Of a stretch of 64,000 bases of DNA, positions 55,819-64,000 are shown piece after piece. A program made the position numbers and the translations under genes. Under the pieces are notes generated by a model that saw only the letters and a program-made list of their open reading frames with translations, was not told the origin of the DNA and made no database searches. Source of the stretch: JAKAXS01 sp965279065 (GTDB lineage Bacteria > Pseudomonadota > Alphaproteobacteria > Rhizobiales > Hyphomicrobiaceae); contig OZ257134.1 of NCBI GenBank assembly GCA_965279065.1, positions 2,604,001 through 2,668,000 of the forward strand, written 5' to 3'. Within the stretch, counting starts at the first letter, position 1. The number at the start of each line of letters is the position of its first letter.

Positions 55819-56193
55819 TTAGCCTTCGCTGCCACCGAAGCGCGAACCACCGCCGCCGAAGCCGCCGCCACCAGCACCACCGCCGAAGCCACCACCAGCA
55901 GGACGTCCGCCGGCGCCACCAGGACCACCGCGTCCGCCGGGACCACCCTTGGCACCGGCCGCACCGCGAGCGGGTGCCGCCTTGCCCGGCAGCAGCCCTT
56001 CGCGCTGCAATTTCTTGCGCGCCAGCTTGCGGGCGCGGCGCACGGCCTCGGCCTTTTCGCGAGCCTTCTTCTCGGAGGGCTTTTCAAAGTAGTTCCGGAG
56101 CTTCATCTCCCGGAAAATACCCTCGCGCTGCATCTTCTTCTTGAGCGCCTTGAGGGCTTGATCGACGTTGTTGTCGCGGACGAGAACCTGCAC
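55819..56193 (-). CDS. rpsU: 30S ribosomal protein S21 with Gly-rich C-terminal tail
   Basis: 124 residues starting with GTG at 56193, giving the usual VRDNNVDQALKALKKK start; AAGGA lies upstream. The S21 core (about 1-65, KALKKKMQREGIFREMK, RNYFEKPSEKK) is normal, but about 50 residues follow, dominated by Gly, Ala and Pro (GGPGGRGGPGGAGG, GGGFGGG) and ending in GGSEG. The usual S21 is about 70 residues. The long tail is likely disordered. Confidence 0.93.
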   Translation of the reverse strand: MQVLVRDNNVDQALKALKKKMQREGIFREMKLRNYFEKPSEKKAREKAEAVRRARKLARKKLQREGLLPGKAAPARGAAGAKGGPGGRGGPGGAGGRPAGGGFGGGAGGGGFGGGGSRFGGSEG

Positions 56194-56355
56194 GCTGTTG
56201 CTATCCTTCGGGTGCTGTTCGGTTGTTGAATAAACAAAGCCCAAAGCACAGGCGCGCCGTCGGCGCCCGGACTTCAGGGTGTCGGATTGGCCGCCTGTCT
56301 AACAGACATCGTGGTGTATGTCCATGGGCCGGAAAACACGTTCCACCAGCAACTG

Positions 56356-57456
56356 TTAGCTGATTTTTGGCGCGTCTGCACGGGGCCGCAACCGCGTGAT
56401 ATGGCCCATTTTGCGACCCGGCCGGGCCTCGTTCTTGCCGTAGAGATGCAGCCCGGCGGATGCCTCCGCTGCCAGTTGCGGCCAGGCATCCACGTCTGAC
56501 CCGATCAGGTTCTGCATCACCGCATCGGAATGCCGCCCCGCCGGCCCCAGCGGCCAGCCTGTCACCGCCCGGATGTGATTCTCGAACTGGCTGACAGCGC
56601 ACGCGTCGATCGTCCAGTGCCCCGAGTTGTGCACGCGCGGCGCGATCTCGTTGACCATCAGCGCCTCCGCACCCTCGCGTGCCGCAAAGAACATCTCGAC
56701 CGCCAGCACTCCGGTGTAGTCGAGCGCTTCGGCGATTGCGCCGGCGATCTCGCGCGCCCGCGCCGCGTGTTCAGGCCCGAGCGGCGAGGGCACGCTCGAG
56801 GTGTCGAGGATGCCGTCGCGGTGCGTGTTGATGGGAATGTCGTAGAACGCCAGTTCCCCCGTGACGCCGCGCACAACGATCACCGACACCTCGAAATCGA
56901 ACGCGACGAGCCCCTCCAGGATCGCAGCATCCGTTCCAAGCGCCGCGAACGCCTCGCCGAGCTCGCCTCCCTTGGCAATCCGTGCCTGGCCCTTGCCGTC
57001 GTAGCCGAGACGCCGCGTCTTCAGGATCGCCTTCCCGCCCGTGACGCCCAACGCAGCCTTGAAGTCGTCGGGCCCGGAGACGGCGGCGAACGGCGCCACC
57101 GGGATGCCGAGGTCGGCAATGAACGTCTTCTCGATCAGCCGGTCCTGCGCGATCTCCAGCGCCTTCGCACCCGGCCGCAACGGCGCACTGAGCGCCGCGG
57201 CCGATGCGGCCGTCAATGGCACGTTCTCGAATTCGTACGTCACCACCGCAACGCTTTCCGCAAACGCGCGGATCGCCGCCGCGTCCCCGTACGCCCCCAC
57301 CGTCGACTTCACGGCGACGTCGAACGCGGGGCCCGGCGTGTCGGCATAGACGTGGCAACGGAACCCCAGGCGCGCCGCCGCCATAGCCAGCATGCGCCCG
57401 AGCTGACCGCTACCGAGGATGCCGATCGTGGATCCGGGGAGCAGCGCCTTGGTCAT
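56356..57456 (-). CDS. purK: 5-(carboxyamino)imidazole ribonucleotide synthase
   Basis: 366 residues from the ATG at 57456 (MTKALLPGSTIGILGSGQLGRML). ATP-grasp enzyme with GSGQLGRMLA, VVTYEFENVP, KTRRLGYDGKGQA, EMFFA...NEIAPRVHNSGHWTIDAC. Makes N5-CAIR from AIR, bicarbonate and ATP. It lies 7 bp after purE, as usual. Confidence 0.96.
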   Translation of the reverse strand: MTKALLPGSTIGILGSGQLGRMLAMAAARLGFRCHVYADTPGPAFDVAVKSTVGAYGDAAAIRAFAESVAVVTYEFENVPLTAASAAALSAPLRPGAKALEIAQDRLIEKTFIADLGIPVAPFAAVSGPDDFKAALGVTGGKAILKTRRLGYDGKGQARIAKGGELGEAFAALGTDAAILEGLVAFDFEVSVIVVRGVTGELAFYDIPINTHRDGILDTSSVPSPLGPEHAARAREIAGAIAEALDYTGVLAVEMFFAAREGAEALMVNEIAPRVHNSGHWTIDACAVSQFENHIRAVTGWPLGPAGRHSDAVMQNLIGSDVDAWPQLAAEASAGLHLYGKNEARPGRKMGHITRLRPRADAPKIS

Positions 57457-57463
57457 GTCGGGC

Positions 57464-57958
<495 letters not shown>

Positions 57959-58057
57959 GTGTTGCCGATCCCGCAAAAGGAAAGCGGGGGTTTATCGGAA
58001 CCAGGCAGCCGCGGCAAGCGCGCAGTTGCCCGCCTGTCGCCCGAGTTGCGGCCTGAG

Positions 58058-58339
58058 TTAACCGGCCTTTCTGCCGGCCAGCCACCGTTCCCTCAGGATC
58101 GTCGCGCCATCCACCGTCAGCGCCAGTCCGGCAGCCACGAGCAGCACCGCGAGGGCATAGCTGCCGGCAGCGTCCGCATGGAGACCGAGGTTCACGCCAC
58201 GCGCAAGGCATGACGCACCGAACGCGATCTTGGCAACGTGCCACCATGCAGGCCACGACCTGCTCGTCTCATCGTGACGTGTGTTCTGTCGATTGAGCCA
58301 GTTTTCGATGCGCTCGAAACGGCTTGCATCAGATGCCAT
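58058..58339 (-). CDS. Small membrane protein of unknown function
   Basis: 93 residues from the ATG at 58339 (MASDASRFERIENWLNRQN). Hydrophobic helices at about 30-46 and about 52-72 (AGSYALAVLLVAAGLALTVDGA). The C-terminus is basic (RERWLAGRKAG). No family recognised; it is 99 bp upstream of purE. Confidence 0.6.
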   Translation of the reverse strand: MASDASRFERIENWLNRQNTRHDETSRSWPAWWHVAKIAFGASCLARGVNLGLHADAAGSYALAVLLVAAGLALTVDGATILRERWLAGRKAG

Positions 58340-58438
58340 CGGACATGCTCCCTGCCTGGCCGTTGTGGCCGCGCAAGTACTGTCCCGCCTTGCGCCCTCG
58401 CGCTGCTCCCTCAGGAACACGCAGAGCCGCGGCGCAAT

Positions 58439-58648
58439 CTAGGCAATGATATCTGGCAGCAACTGGTCCTCGACCGACTGGATCTGATCCTTCAGCGCCA
58501 GCTTTTTTTTCTTGAGGCGCCGGATCAACAGCTGGTCGGCCGTGCCGCTGTCCTCCAGCGTCACGATCTCGTCGTCGAGCACGCGATGCTCGTCGCGAAG
58601 CTTCACAAGCTGTTCGCGCAGCTCACGCTCGTTCTGACGCTGCTGCAT
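58439..58648 (-). CDS. DUF465 (YdcH-like) family protein
   Basis: 69 residues from the ATG at 58648 (MQQRQNERELREQLVKLRDEH). An all-helical, probably coiled-coil protein: LREQLVKLRDEHRVLDDEI followed by DQLLIRRLKKKKLALKDQI, the DUF465 signature. Function unknown. A second DUF465 gene (58918) is divergent from it, with an inverted repeat in the shared gap. Confidence 0.85.
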   Translation of the reverse strand: MQQRQNERELREQLVKLRDEHRVLDDEIVTLEDSGTADQLLIRRLKKKKLALKDQIQSVEDQLLPDIIA

Positions 58649-58917
58649 TGGTCTTCGCTCGTTCCCCGCCGTGTTCGTCCGCGCTTTGACCGCAGTTGAG
58701 TTGAAGTATCGGACCAATTCTGATTCTGCGCAAGCAACCCTCTTGAAGCACCTGAATATTTGTTTTTGTAAACAGAATGTTAGGGCTAGCTTCCGAAGGT
58801 AACGTGTTTCCTGCGTCCCGCAACATTCTGTCGCCCAACAACGCACGCGGGGCATTGGACAAGCCGTTGTAAATCTGTCACCTTGTAGTTCTCTTCAACT
58901 CTGAGAAGGAGGAAATG
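58649..58917. other. 269-bp gap between two divergent DUF465 genes
   Basis: Holds a 10-bp inverted repeat, ACAGAATGTT (58772-58781) and AACATTCTGT (58822-58831), 40 bp apart. No gene is visible. The region is more AT-rich than its neighbours and presumably carries both promoters. Confidence 0.55.
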
Positions 58918-59088
58918 ATGGCGTTAACGGCACATCTCCAGGAGCTTTCAGAGAAGCATCGACAATTGGAGCGCCGAATACACGAGGAAGTGAGCAGGCC
59001 AGGATCAGATGATCTTGAGATCCGCCGCCTCAAGCAGGAAAAACTCAAGCTGAAAGACGAGATCACGCGTCTGGAGACGCGGCACTGA
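58918..59088 (+). CDS. DUF465 (YdcH-like) family protein, second copy
   Basis: 56 residues from the ATG at 58918 (the first of the two adjacent ATGs is too close to the AAGGAGG site). Sequence MALTAHLQELSEKHRQLERRI, then IRRLKQEKLKLKDEITRL, matches the DUF465 coiled-coil pattern (helix-loop-helix, RRLKxEKLKLKDEI). The strong SD and the tight terminator hairpin at 59098 support a real gene of this size. Confidence 0.87.
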   Translation: MALTAHLQELSEKHRQLERRIHEEVSRPGSDDLEIRRLKQEKLKLKDEITRLETRH

Positions 59089-59097
59089 GTTTCATAC

Positions 59098-59121
59098 AGG
59101 CGGTCCCGCAGGGCCGCCTTT
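59098..59121 (+). terminator. Intrinsic terminator of the second DUF465 gene
   Basis: AGGCGGTCCC-GCA-GGGCCGCCT forms a 10-position stem with one mismatch, 9 bp after the stop, followed by a short T run (59119-59121). Confidence 0.7.
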
Positions 59122-59204
59122 CGCATATTGATGATACGTTGCTGCCGCTGGCCCGCGCCATCTCCGATCGGCCAGCCGCTCCCGCTAGAGGGCAGTGAAT
59201 TTAG

Positions 59205-59231
59205 TGCGCGCCGCTCAATACGCGGCGCGCA
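59205..59231. terminator. 10-bp hairpin downstream of the acyl-CoA synthetase gene
   Basis: TGCGCGCCGC (59205-59214) and GCGGCGCGCA (59222-59231) are perfectly complementary with a 7-nt loop. It lies 43 bp past the stop codon of the minus-strand gene. No T tract is seen. Confidence 0.5.
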
Positions 59232-59273
59232 AATGTTTCAGGCCCACGCGTTGAGCATTTGTCGCGCAAAGAA

Positions 59274-60899
59274 TTAGGCGTCGCGCGCCATCTCGCGCAA
59301 CTTGAACTTCTGGATCTTGCCGGTGCTGGTCTTGGGCACTTCGGTGAAGATCACATGGCGCGGCGCCTTGAAGCGCGCCAGATGCTGCAGGCACCAGGCC
59401 ACCATTTCGTCTGCGGTCGCCTCAGAGCCCGCCTTCAACTCGATGAAGGCGCACGGCGTCTCGCCCCACTTGTCATCGGGCTTCGCCACGACCGCGCAAT
59501 AGGAGACGGCGGGATGCTTGTAGAGCACGTCCTCCACCTCGATCGAGGAGATATTCTCGCCACCCGAAATGATGACGTCCTTTGAGCGGTCCTTCAGCTG
59601 GATGTACCCGTCCGGATGCAGCACGCCGAGGTCGCCCGAATGGAACCAGCCTCCGGCAAAGGCTTCAGCCGAAGCGTCCGCGTTCTTGAGATAGCCTTTC
59701 ATCACGATGTTGCCGCGGAACATGACCTCGCCCAGCGTCTCGCCGTCCGCCGGCACCTGCGTCATCGTCTCGGGATCCATCACCGTCAGATCCTCCAGCG
59801 CGTGATAACGCACGCCCTGCCGCGCCTTCTTGGCGCCGCGCCCGGCGCGATCGAGGGCGTCCCACTCGGGCTGCCACTCGTTCACCGTGGCCGGGCCATA
59901 GGTTTCCGTCAGGCCGTAGAGATGCGTCAGCTTGAAGCCCGCGTCCCCCATGGCATCCATGACTGCGATCGGTGGCGGCGCCGCCGCATGCGCGAACGAC
60001 ACCTGCTGCGAAAACGTGCGCCGCTCCTCGGGCTTGGCATTCAGCAGCGTCGACATCACAATCGGTGCGCCCGAGATGTGCGTCACGCCATGCTCGGCGA
60101 TGGCGTCGTACATGGCCTTGGCCCGCACCCAGCGCAGGCACACGTGCGTGCCGCCCACCGTCGACAGCGACCAGGGAAAGCACCAGCCGTTGCAATGAAA
60201 CATCGGCAGCGTCCACAGATAGACCGGATGCTTGCCCATGCCCGTGTTGATGACGTTGGCGTAGCACATCAGCGCCGCGCCGCGATGGTGGTAGACGACA
60301 CCCTTGGGATTGCCCGTCGTGCCCGAGGTGTAGTTGAGGCTGATCGCCTCCCACTCGTCCTCCGGCATGCGCCAGGCAAAATCCGGATCTCCGCCGGCGA
60401 CCCAAGTGTCGTAGTCCAGATTCGACAGCGCCTCCCCTGCCTGCGGATACTCCTTGTCGTCGTAGTCGACGACAATGGGTGTCGCCTCTGCTTGCGTCAG
60501 GGCTTCCTTGGTCAGCGCCGAGAATTCGCGGTCCGTGATCAGCAGCTTGGTCTCGGCATGATCGAGCTGGAACGCCACGATCGGCGCATCGAGCCGCGTA
60601 TTGATGCAATGAAGCACGGCGCCCGTCATCGGCACCGCATAGTGCGCCTCCAGCATTGACGGCGTGTTGGACAGCATCACCGAAACCGTATCGCCCGGCC
60701 CGATTCCCGCCGCCGCGAGCTTGGAGGCAAGCTGACGGGCCCGCGCATAGAACTGCGCGTAGGTCAGGCGCTGATTGCCGTGAATGATCGCCGTGTGATC
60801 GGGATAGACCAGCGCCGACCGGGCCAGCATCGTCAATGGAGTGAGCTGCTGGAAGTTCGCAGCATTCTTGTCGAGGCCGGTGAGGTAGGCGTGGGTCAT
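59274..60899 (-). CDS. Fatty-acyl-CoA synthetase (AMP-forming)
   Basis: 541 residues from the ATG at 60899 (MTHAYLTGLDKNAANFQQLT). AMP-binding motifs: SLNYTSGTTGNPKGVVYHHRG, LYGLTETYGP, SGDLGVLHPDGYIQLKDRSKD and C-terminal STGKIQKFKLR (Lys). Length and N-terminal LDKNAANFQQLTPL resemble the medium-chain/3-methylmercaptopropionyl-CoA ligase group, but the substrate cannot be read from sequence. Confidence 0.92.
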   Translation of the reverse strand: MTHAYLTGLDKNAANFQQLTPLTMLARSALVYPDHTAIIHGNQRLTYAQFYARARQLASKLAAAGIGPGDTVSVMLSNTPSMLEAHYAVPMTGAVLHCINTRLDAPIVAFQLDHAETKLLITDREFSALTKEALTQAEATPIVVDYDDKEYPQAGEALSNLDYDTWVAGGDPDFAWRMPEDEWEAISLNYTSGTTGNPKGVVYHHRGAALMCYANVINTGMGKHPVYLWTLPMFHCNGWCFPWSLSTVGGTHVCLRWVRAKAMYDAIAEHGVTHISGAPIVMSTLLNAKPEERRTFSQQVSFAHAAAPPPIAVMDAMGDAGFKLTHLYGLTETYGPATVNEWQPEWDALDRAGRGAKKARQGVRYHALEDLTVMDPETMTQVPADGETLGEVMFRGNIVMKGYLKNADASAEAFAGGWFHSGDLGVLHPDGYIQLKDRSKDVIISGGENISSIEVEDVLYKHPAVSYCAVVAKPDDKWGETPCAFIELKAGSEATADEMVAWCLQHLARFKAPRHVIFTEVPKTSTGKIQKFKLREMARDA

Positions 60900-61117
60900 G
60901 CAATGACATCCGATCAAACAATGGTCAGCGCAAAAATCAAGCTAGCGAAGCCGCCAGCGGTGGGCAACGGCTACGCTTCGGTCACCGTGGTACGCCACTG
61001 CTGCCGGCGTCGCACCCCGGCGCCCGCGACTATGCGCCGCTTTGCGCCTTCTGGCTGAAGAACGGCCAACTCGCAGCGGGGCCTGCCGCGGCCCGCGATC
61101 GCGCCGAAGAGGACCAC

Positions 61118-61360
61118 ATGAGCCCGCCGAAGACCGAAACCAATAAACAACTGCTTCACCTCGTCTTTGGTGGAGAGCTGGAAACCCTCGATGGCGTGGC
61201 CTTTCGCGATCCCCATAATCTCGATATCGTCGGCATCTATCCCAGCTACGCCGAAGCCCATGTGGCTTGGAAGGGCGCGGCCCAGCGCAGCGTCGACAAT
61301 GCTCTGACACGCTATTTCATCGTGCACATGCACCGCCTGCTCGATCCCGAGGAATCCTGA
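61118..61360 (+). CDS. DUF4170 family protein
   Basis: 80 residues, MSPPKTETNKQLLHLVFGGELE, then FRDPHNLDIVGIYPSYAEAHVAWKGAAQRSVDNALTRYFIVHMHRLLDPE, the DUF4170 pattern. In Rhizobiales this gene sits beside lipid A-related genes and an MsbA-like transporter, and here it directly precedes that transporter. Function unknown. Confidence 0.88.
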   Translation: MSPPKTETNKQLLHLVFGGELETLDGVAFRDPHNLDIVGIYPSYAEAHVAWKGAAQRSVDNALTRYFIVHMHRLLDPEES

Positions 61361-61441
61361 GCGCTCTCAAGTGCCTCTTGGCGGAACGGTGCGCGGGGCT
61401 TAACAAGAACGCGCCGGACCAAGCCGGCGACGCAGGATGCC

Positions 61442-63301
61442 GTGCAGGATAAGACGCCCAGAGTAGACGAGAGATCCGAGCCAACGCCTGACGCTGTACC
61501 AGCGACTGGTGTGCCAGACGCGCCGGCTGCCAAGCCGACGCGGGCCAAGCTCGCCTTGAACAGCATGACGCGCGGTCTACTGTACCGCTTCATCGCCGAC
61601 TGGATTGCGCCGCGCTGGCGCGAACTGCTCGCTGCCGGCCTGCTGACCGGCGGCCTTGCGGCGGCGACCGGCGCCTACCCCCTCGTCATCAAATACTCCT
61701 TCGACACCCTGATGAAAGGCGATGCCGCCTGGCTGCCTTATGTTCTGGGCGCCGTCATCCTCATCACCGCGGCCCGCAGCATCCTGCTCTATATGCAGAC
61801 GGTCGCGACGCAGGCCATCGTCCAGACGGTCTCGCGCGAGATCCAGAAAACGGCATTCGCCCACCTCATGAGCGCCGACTTCGGCCGCCTGACGCGTGAG
61901 AGCCCCGGCCGCCTGATGTCGAAGCTGACCAACGACGTCGGCTTCATCAACATCGCCACCCTCGCGGTGCTGAACACCGTCGTGCGCGACGCGCTAACGG
62001 TCATCGCCCTTGTCGGCTCCATGTTCTACCTCGACTGGGTCATCTCCATCATCGTGCTCGGCGTCTATCCGTTTGCCATCGTGCCCATCACCGTCATCGC
62101 CAAGCGCCTGCGCACCAACGCCTCGCGCACCCAGCGCGAGATGGGCAGCATCACGTCGCTTCTGGCCGAGAAACTATCCGGTGCCCGCCTCATCAAGACG
62201 TTCCGCTTGGAGGGTTACGCCACCGATCGCGTGAACCAGAGCTTTGACGAGATCAATCGCCTGAAGATGAAGGCCGTGCGCAACAAGGCGCGGCTGGAAT
62301 CCATGCTGGAAGCCTTGGGCGGCGTCGCCGTGGCCGGCGTCCTGGCACTGGCTTACTGGCGCATCGCCAGCGGCACCTCGACCGTCGGCGACTTCATGGG
62401 CTTCACCACGGCGCTGCTAATGGCCGCCCAGCCCATCCGCGCCGTCGGCAACCTCATGGCACGCGTGCAGGAAGGTCTCGCCGGCGTCGAAAGTATCTAC
62501 GGCATCCTCGACGAGAAACCGACCATCGTCGACAAGCCCGGCGCCATCGACTTCGCCATCAACACCGGCGCCATCACCTTCGACGATGTGTCGTTCGCTT
62601 ACGCCGAGAACAAGACGCAAGCTGCCGTCTCGCATTTCTCCCTCAAGGTTGCCGGCGGACAAACCGTCGCCCTGGTCGGCCGCTCCGGCGCCGGCAAGTC
62701 GACCGTCATCAACCTGGTGCCGCGCCTGTTCGACGTCACCGGCGGTCGCATTCTCGTCGACGGCCAGGATGTGCGCGACGTCAAGCTGGCCTCACTGCGC
62801 AGCGCCATCTCCATCGTCAGCCAGGACGTCACGTTGTTCGACGACACGATCGCCGCCAACATCGCCTTGGGCCGCCTCGGCGCCCCGCACGAGGATATCG
62901 TTGCCGCCGCCAAGGCCGCCGCCGCCCACGACTTCATCCTGGCCCAGCCCAATGGCTATGACACCCAGATCGGCGACCGCGGCCAGCGCCTGTCCGGCGG
63001 CCAGCGCCAGCGCCTGGCGCTTGCCCGCGCCATCCTCAAGGACGCGCCGATCCTGCTGCTCGATGAGGCCACCAGCGCGCTCGACACCGAATCCGAACGC
63101 CTCGTCCAGGATGCCCTGGCGCGCTTCACCCTGAACCGCACGACGCTCGTCATCGCCCATCGCCTGTCGACGGTGCAGAATGCCGACCTGATCTGCGTCA
63201 TGGAGGACGGCGGCTTGATCGAGCTCGGCACCCACGCCGCACTCGCCGCCGCCAGCGGCAGCTACGCCCGCCTCGTCAAATCGCAGCTGGTCGCCGACTA
63301 G
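61442..63301 (+). CDS. ABC exporter, MsbA-like lipid transporter
   Basis: 619 residues starting with GTG at 61442. N-terminal membrane domain (six helices, about 40-340) and C-terminal ATPase with GRSGAGKST (Walker A), LSGGQRQRLALARAIL, LLLDEATSALD (Walker B) and AHRLST (H loop). The first 40 residues are Pro/Glu-rich. Next to DUF4170, the usual place for the transporter that flips core-lipid A or a related lipid. A later Met at codon 42 (MTRGLLYRFI) is an alternative start. Confidence 0.9.
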   Translation: MQDKTPRVDERSEPTPDAVPATGVPDAPAAKPTRAKLALNSMTRGLLYRFIADWIAPRWRELLAAGLLTGGLAAATGAYPLVIKYSFDTLMKGDAAWLPYVLGAVILITAARSILLYMQTVATQAIVQTVSREIQKTAFAHLMSADFGRLTRESPGRLMSKLTNDVGFINIATLAVLNTVVRDALTVIALVGSMFYLDWVISIIVLGVYPFAIVPITVIAKRLRTNASRTQREMGSITSLLAEKLSGARLIKTFRLEGYATDRVNQSFDEINRLKMKAVRNKARLESMLEALGGVAVAGVLALAYWRIASGTSTVGDFMGFTTALLMAAQPIRAVGNLMARVQEGLAGVESIYGILDEKPTIVDKPGAIDFAINTGAITFDDVSFAYAENKTQAAVSHFSLKVAGGQTVALVGRSGAGKSTVINLVPRLFDVTGGRILVDGQDVRDVKLASLRSAISIVSQDVTLFDDTIAANIALGRLGAPHEDIVAAAKAAAAHDFILAQPNGYDTQIGDRGQRLSGGQRQRLALARAILKDAPILLLDEATSALDTESERLVQDALARFTLNRTTLVIAHRLSTVQNADLICVMEDGGLIELGTHAALAAASGSYARLVKSQLVAD

Positions 63302-63343
63302 CTCGACTTCCCACCACCGTCATCCCGACGAAGGTGCAGATCG

Positions 63344-63823
63344 CTACGCGCCTTCCAGGTAGTATGCCTTCTGCGATGGGTAGTAATCTTCGAACGACGG
63401 TTGCGCCTTGCGCTCGCGCGCGGCGACCAGCATGTCGAGGTAGTACTCCCAGCCCGGCCCGACGTCGCCCGCGAGTTTCCGATCGCTGAGCGGCTGCACA
63501 AAGCGCAGCTCGGTCGTGTCGTCTGTCTGCCTCAAGGTCAGCTCGATGCGCCAATCGCCATGGTCATCCTTCATCGTGATGACGAGGCGGCGCGGCGCCT
63601 CGCATTCTTCAATCATCACGTTCGTCCACGGCTGGCCCTTCTCATGGACCAGCTGCAGCCGCACGATCTTGCCCGGGCCGGCGTCGCCTTCCCACCCACC
63701 GAGCCACAGCGCGGTGTCTTCGGAATTCGTCACGCTCGTCCAGACGTCATCGATGGGCGCGTGGAACGTGCGCGTAAGGATCAGATTGTTTCCATGAAGG
63801 TGGCCCGTAGGCTTAGGGTTCAT
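63344..63823 (-). CDS. SRPBCC/AHSA1-like protein
   Basis: 159 residues from the ATG at 63823 (MNPKPTGHLHGNNLILTRTF). AHSA1 pattern: LTRTFHAPIDDVWTSVTNSEDTALWLGGWEG, VTMKDDHGDWRIELTL and WEYYLDMLVAARE. Function unknown. The in-frame upstream extension has no support. Confidence 0.82.
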   Translation of the reverse strand: MNPKPTGHLHGNNLILTRTFHAPIDDVWTSVTNSEDTALWLGGWEGDAGPGKIVRLQLVHEKGQPWTNVMIEECEAPRRLVITMKDDHGDWRIELTLRQTDDTTELRFVQPLSDRKLAGDVGPGWEYYLDMLVAARERKAQPSFEDYYPSQKAYYLEGA

Positions 63824-63830
63824 GCTAACG

Positions 63831-64000
63831 CTACCGCCGCACACGCCGCCGCGGCGTCTCGGGCTGTTCGCCCTGGTCTTCGGGGGCCGCTGCGGCAGCC
63901 CCACCCTCGACGCCTTCCGCACCGGCGGGCGGGGGAGGCCCCTTCACCGCAACCGACTTCGTCGGCTTTTCGCACTGCGTCAGCCAGACGTCGAACACCG
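63831..64000 (-). CDS. Unidentified protein, C-terminus only
   Basis: An open frame on the minus strand runs from the window edge to a TAG at 63831-63833. The visible end reads ...VFDVWLTQCEKPTKS, then a Pro/Ala/Glu-rich stretch (PPPPAGAEG, AAAAAPEDQ), ending in PRRRVRRR. Composition and the clean frame support a real gene upstream of the SRPBCC gene. The family cannot be determined. Confidence 0.5.
   Translation of the reverse strand, partial: VFDVWLTQCEKPTKSVAVKGPPPPAGAEGVEGGAAAAAPEDQGEQPETPRRRVRR

Noticed and set aside
63301..63343. GTCATCCCGACGAAGG after the ABC transporter as a third REP-like copy
   Set aside because: It shares only the GTCATCCC start and has no partner arm, so no hairpin can form.

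Overview
This is a GC-rich chromosomal window that reads as alphaproteobacterial, most likely order Hyphomicrobiales (Rhizobiales). The evidence is a C5-type 5-aminolevulinate synthase (hemA), the lineage-typical small families DUF2093, DUF4170, DUF465 and BA14K-like, an aa3-oxidase subunit IV next to a split transhydrogenase (pntAA/pntAB/pntB), a TTAA-N7-TTAA site matching the CtrA consensus, and REP-like intergenic palindromes. Most genes are core metabolism. I see no phage, integrase, IS transposase, CRISPR array, rRNA or tRNA.

Layout. 1-5.4 kb: NAD-dependent formate dehydrogenase (fdsG-fdsB-fdsA, fdsA cut by the window edge) with a LysR regulator upstream. 5.5-11.6 kb: CzcCBA-type metal efflux operon led by a small His/Cys secreted protein. 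11.7-14.8 kb: acetyltransferase, membrane protein, and a thiolase divergent from a TetR regulator with two tandem operator palindromes between them. 14.8-18.2 kb: a three-domain LplT-PlsC-Aas phospholipid-remodelling fusion. 18.6-20.4 kb: thiS-thiG-thiE. 20.4-23.8 kb: purD, xseA, DUF2093. 23.8-26.9 kb: lpxK and a DUF374-WaaA fusion (lipid A/Kdo). 27-31.4 kb: phosphatase, UbiB-like kinase, serine hydrolase and two small secreted proteins of opposite charge. 31.4-33 kb: L,D-transpeptidase. 33-40.4 kb: thiL, nusB, ribH, ribB, ribE, ribD, nrdR, glyA with two inverted pairs of REP-like elements. 40.6-47.8 kb: hemA, a second L,D-transpeptidase, enoyl-CoA hydratase-family hydrolase, extensin-like protein, hemB. 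47.8-54.7 kb: periplasmic catalase-like protein, two tandem paralogous secreted proteins of unknown function, oxidase subunit IV, pntAA-pntAB-pntB, LysM lipoprotein. 54.8-64 kb: alpha/beta hydrolase, rpsU with a Gly-rich tail, purK-purE, two divergent DUF465 genes, acyl-CoA synthetase, DUF4170, MsbA-like ABC transporter, SRPBCC protein and the end of an unidentified gene.

How it fits together. Envelope work is over-represented: lipid A/Kdo (DUF374-WaaA, LpxK, DUF4170-MsbA), phospholipid recycling (LplT-PlsC-Aas), peptidoglycan (two L,D-transpeptidases, LysM lipoprotein, extensin-like putative Zn peptidase) and several secreted small proteins. Redox and cofactor genes (formate dehydrogenase, transhydrogenase, riboflavin, thiamine, haem, folate C1 via GlyA) form the other theme.

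I found no clear undescribed multi-gene system. The best candidates for novelty are the tandem secreted paralogs at 49.4-50.6 kb, the oppositely charged secreted pair at 30.7-31.4 kb, the DUF374-WaaA fusion, the orphan operator-like palindromes upstream of thiS, and the covarying REP-like pairs. All statements come from reading the sequence; no database search was run.
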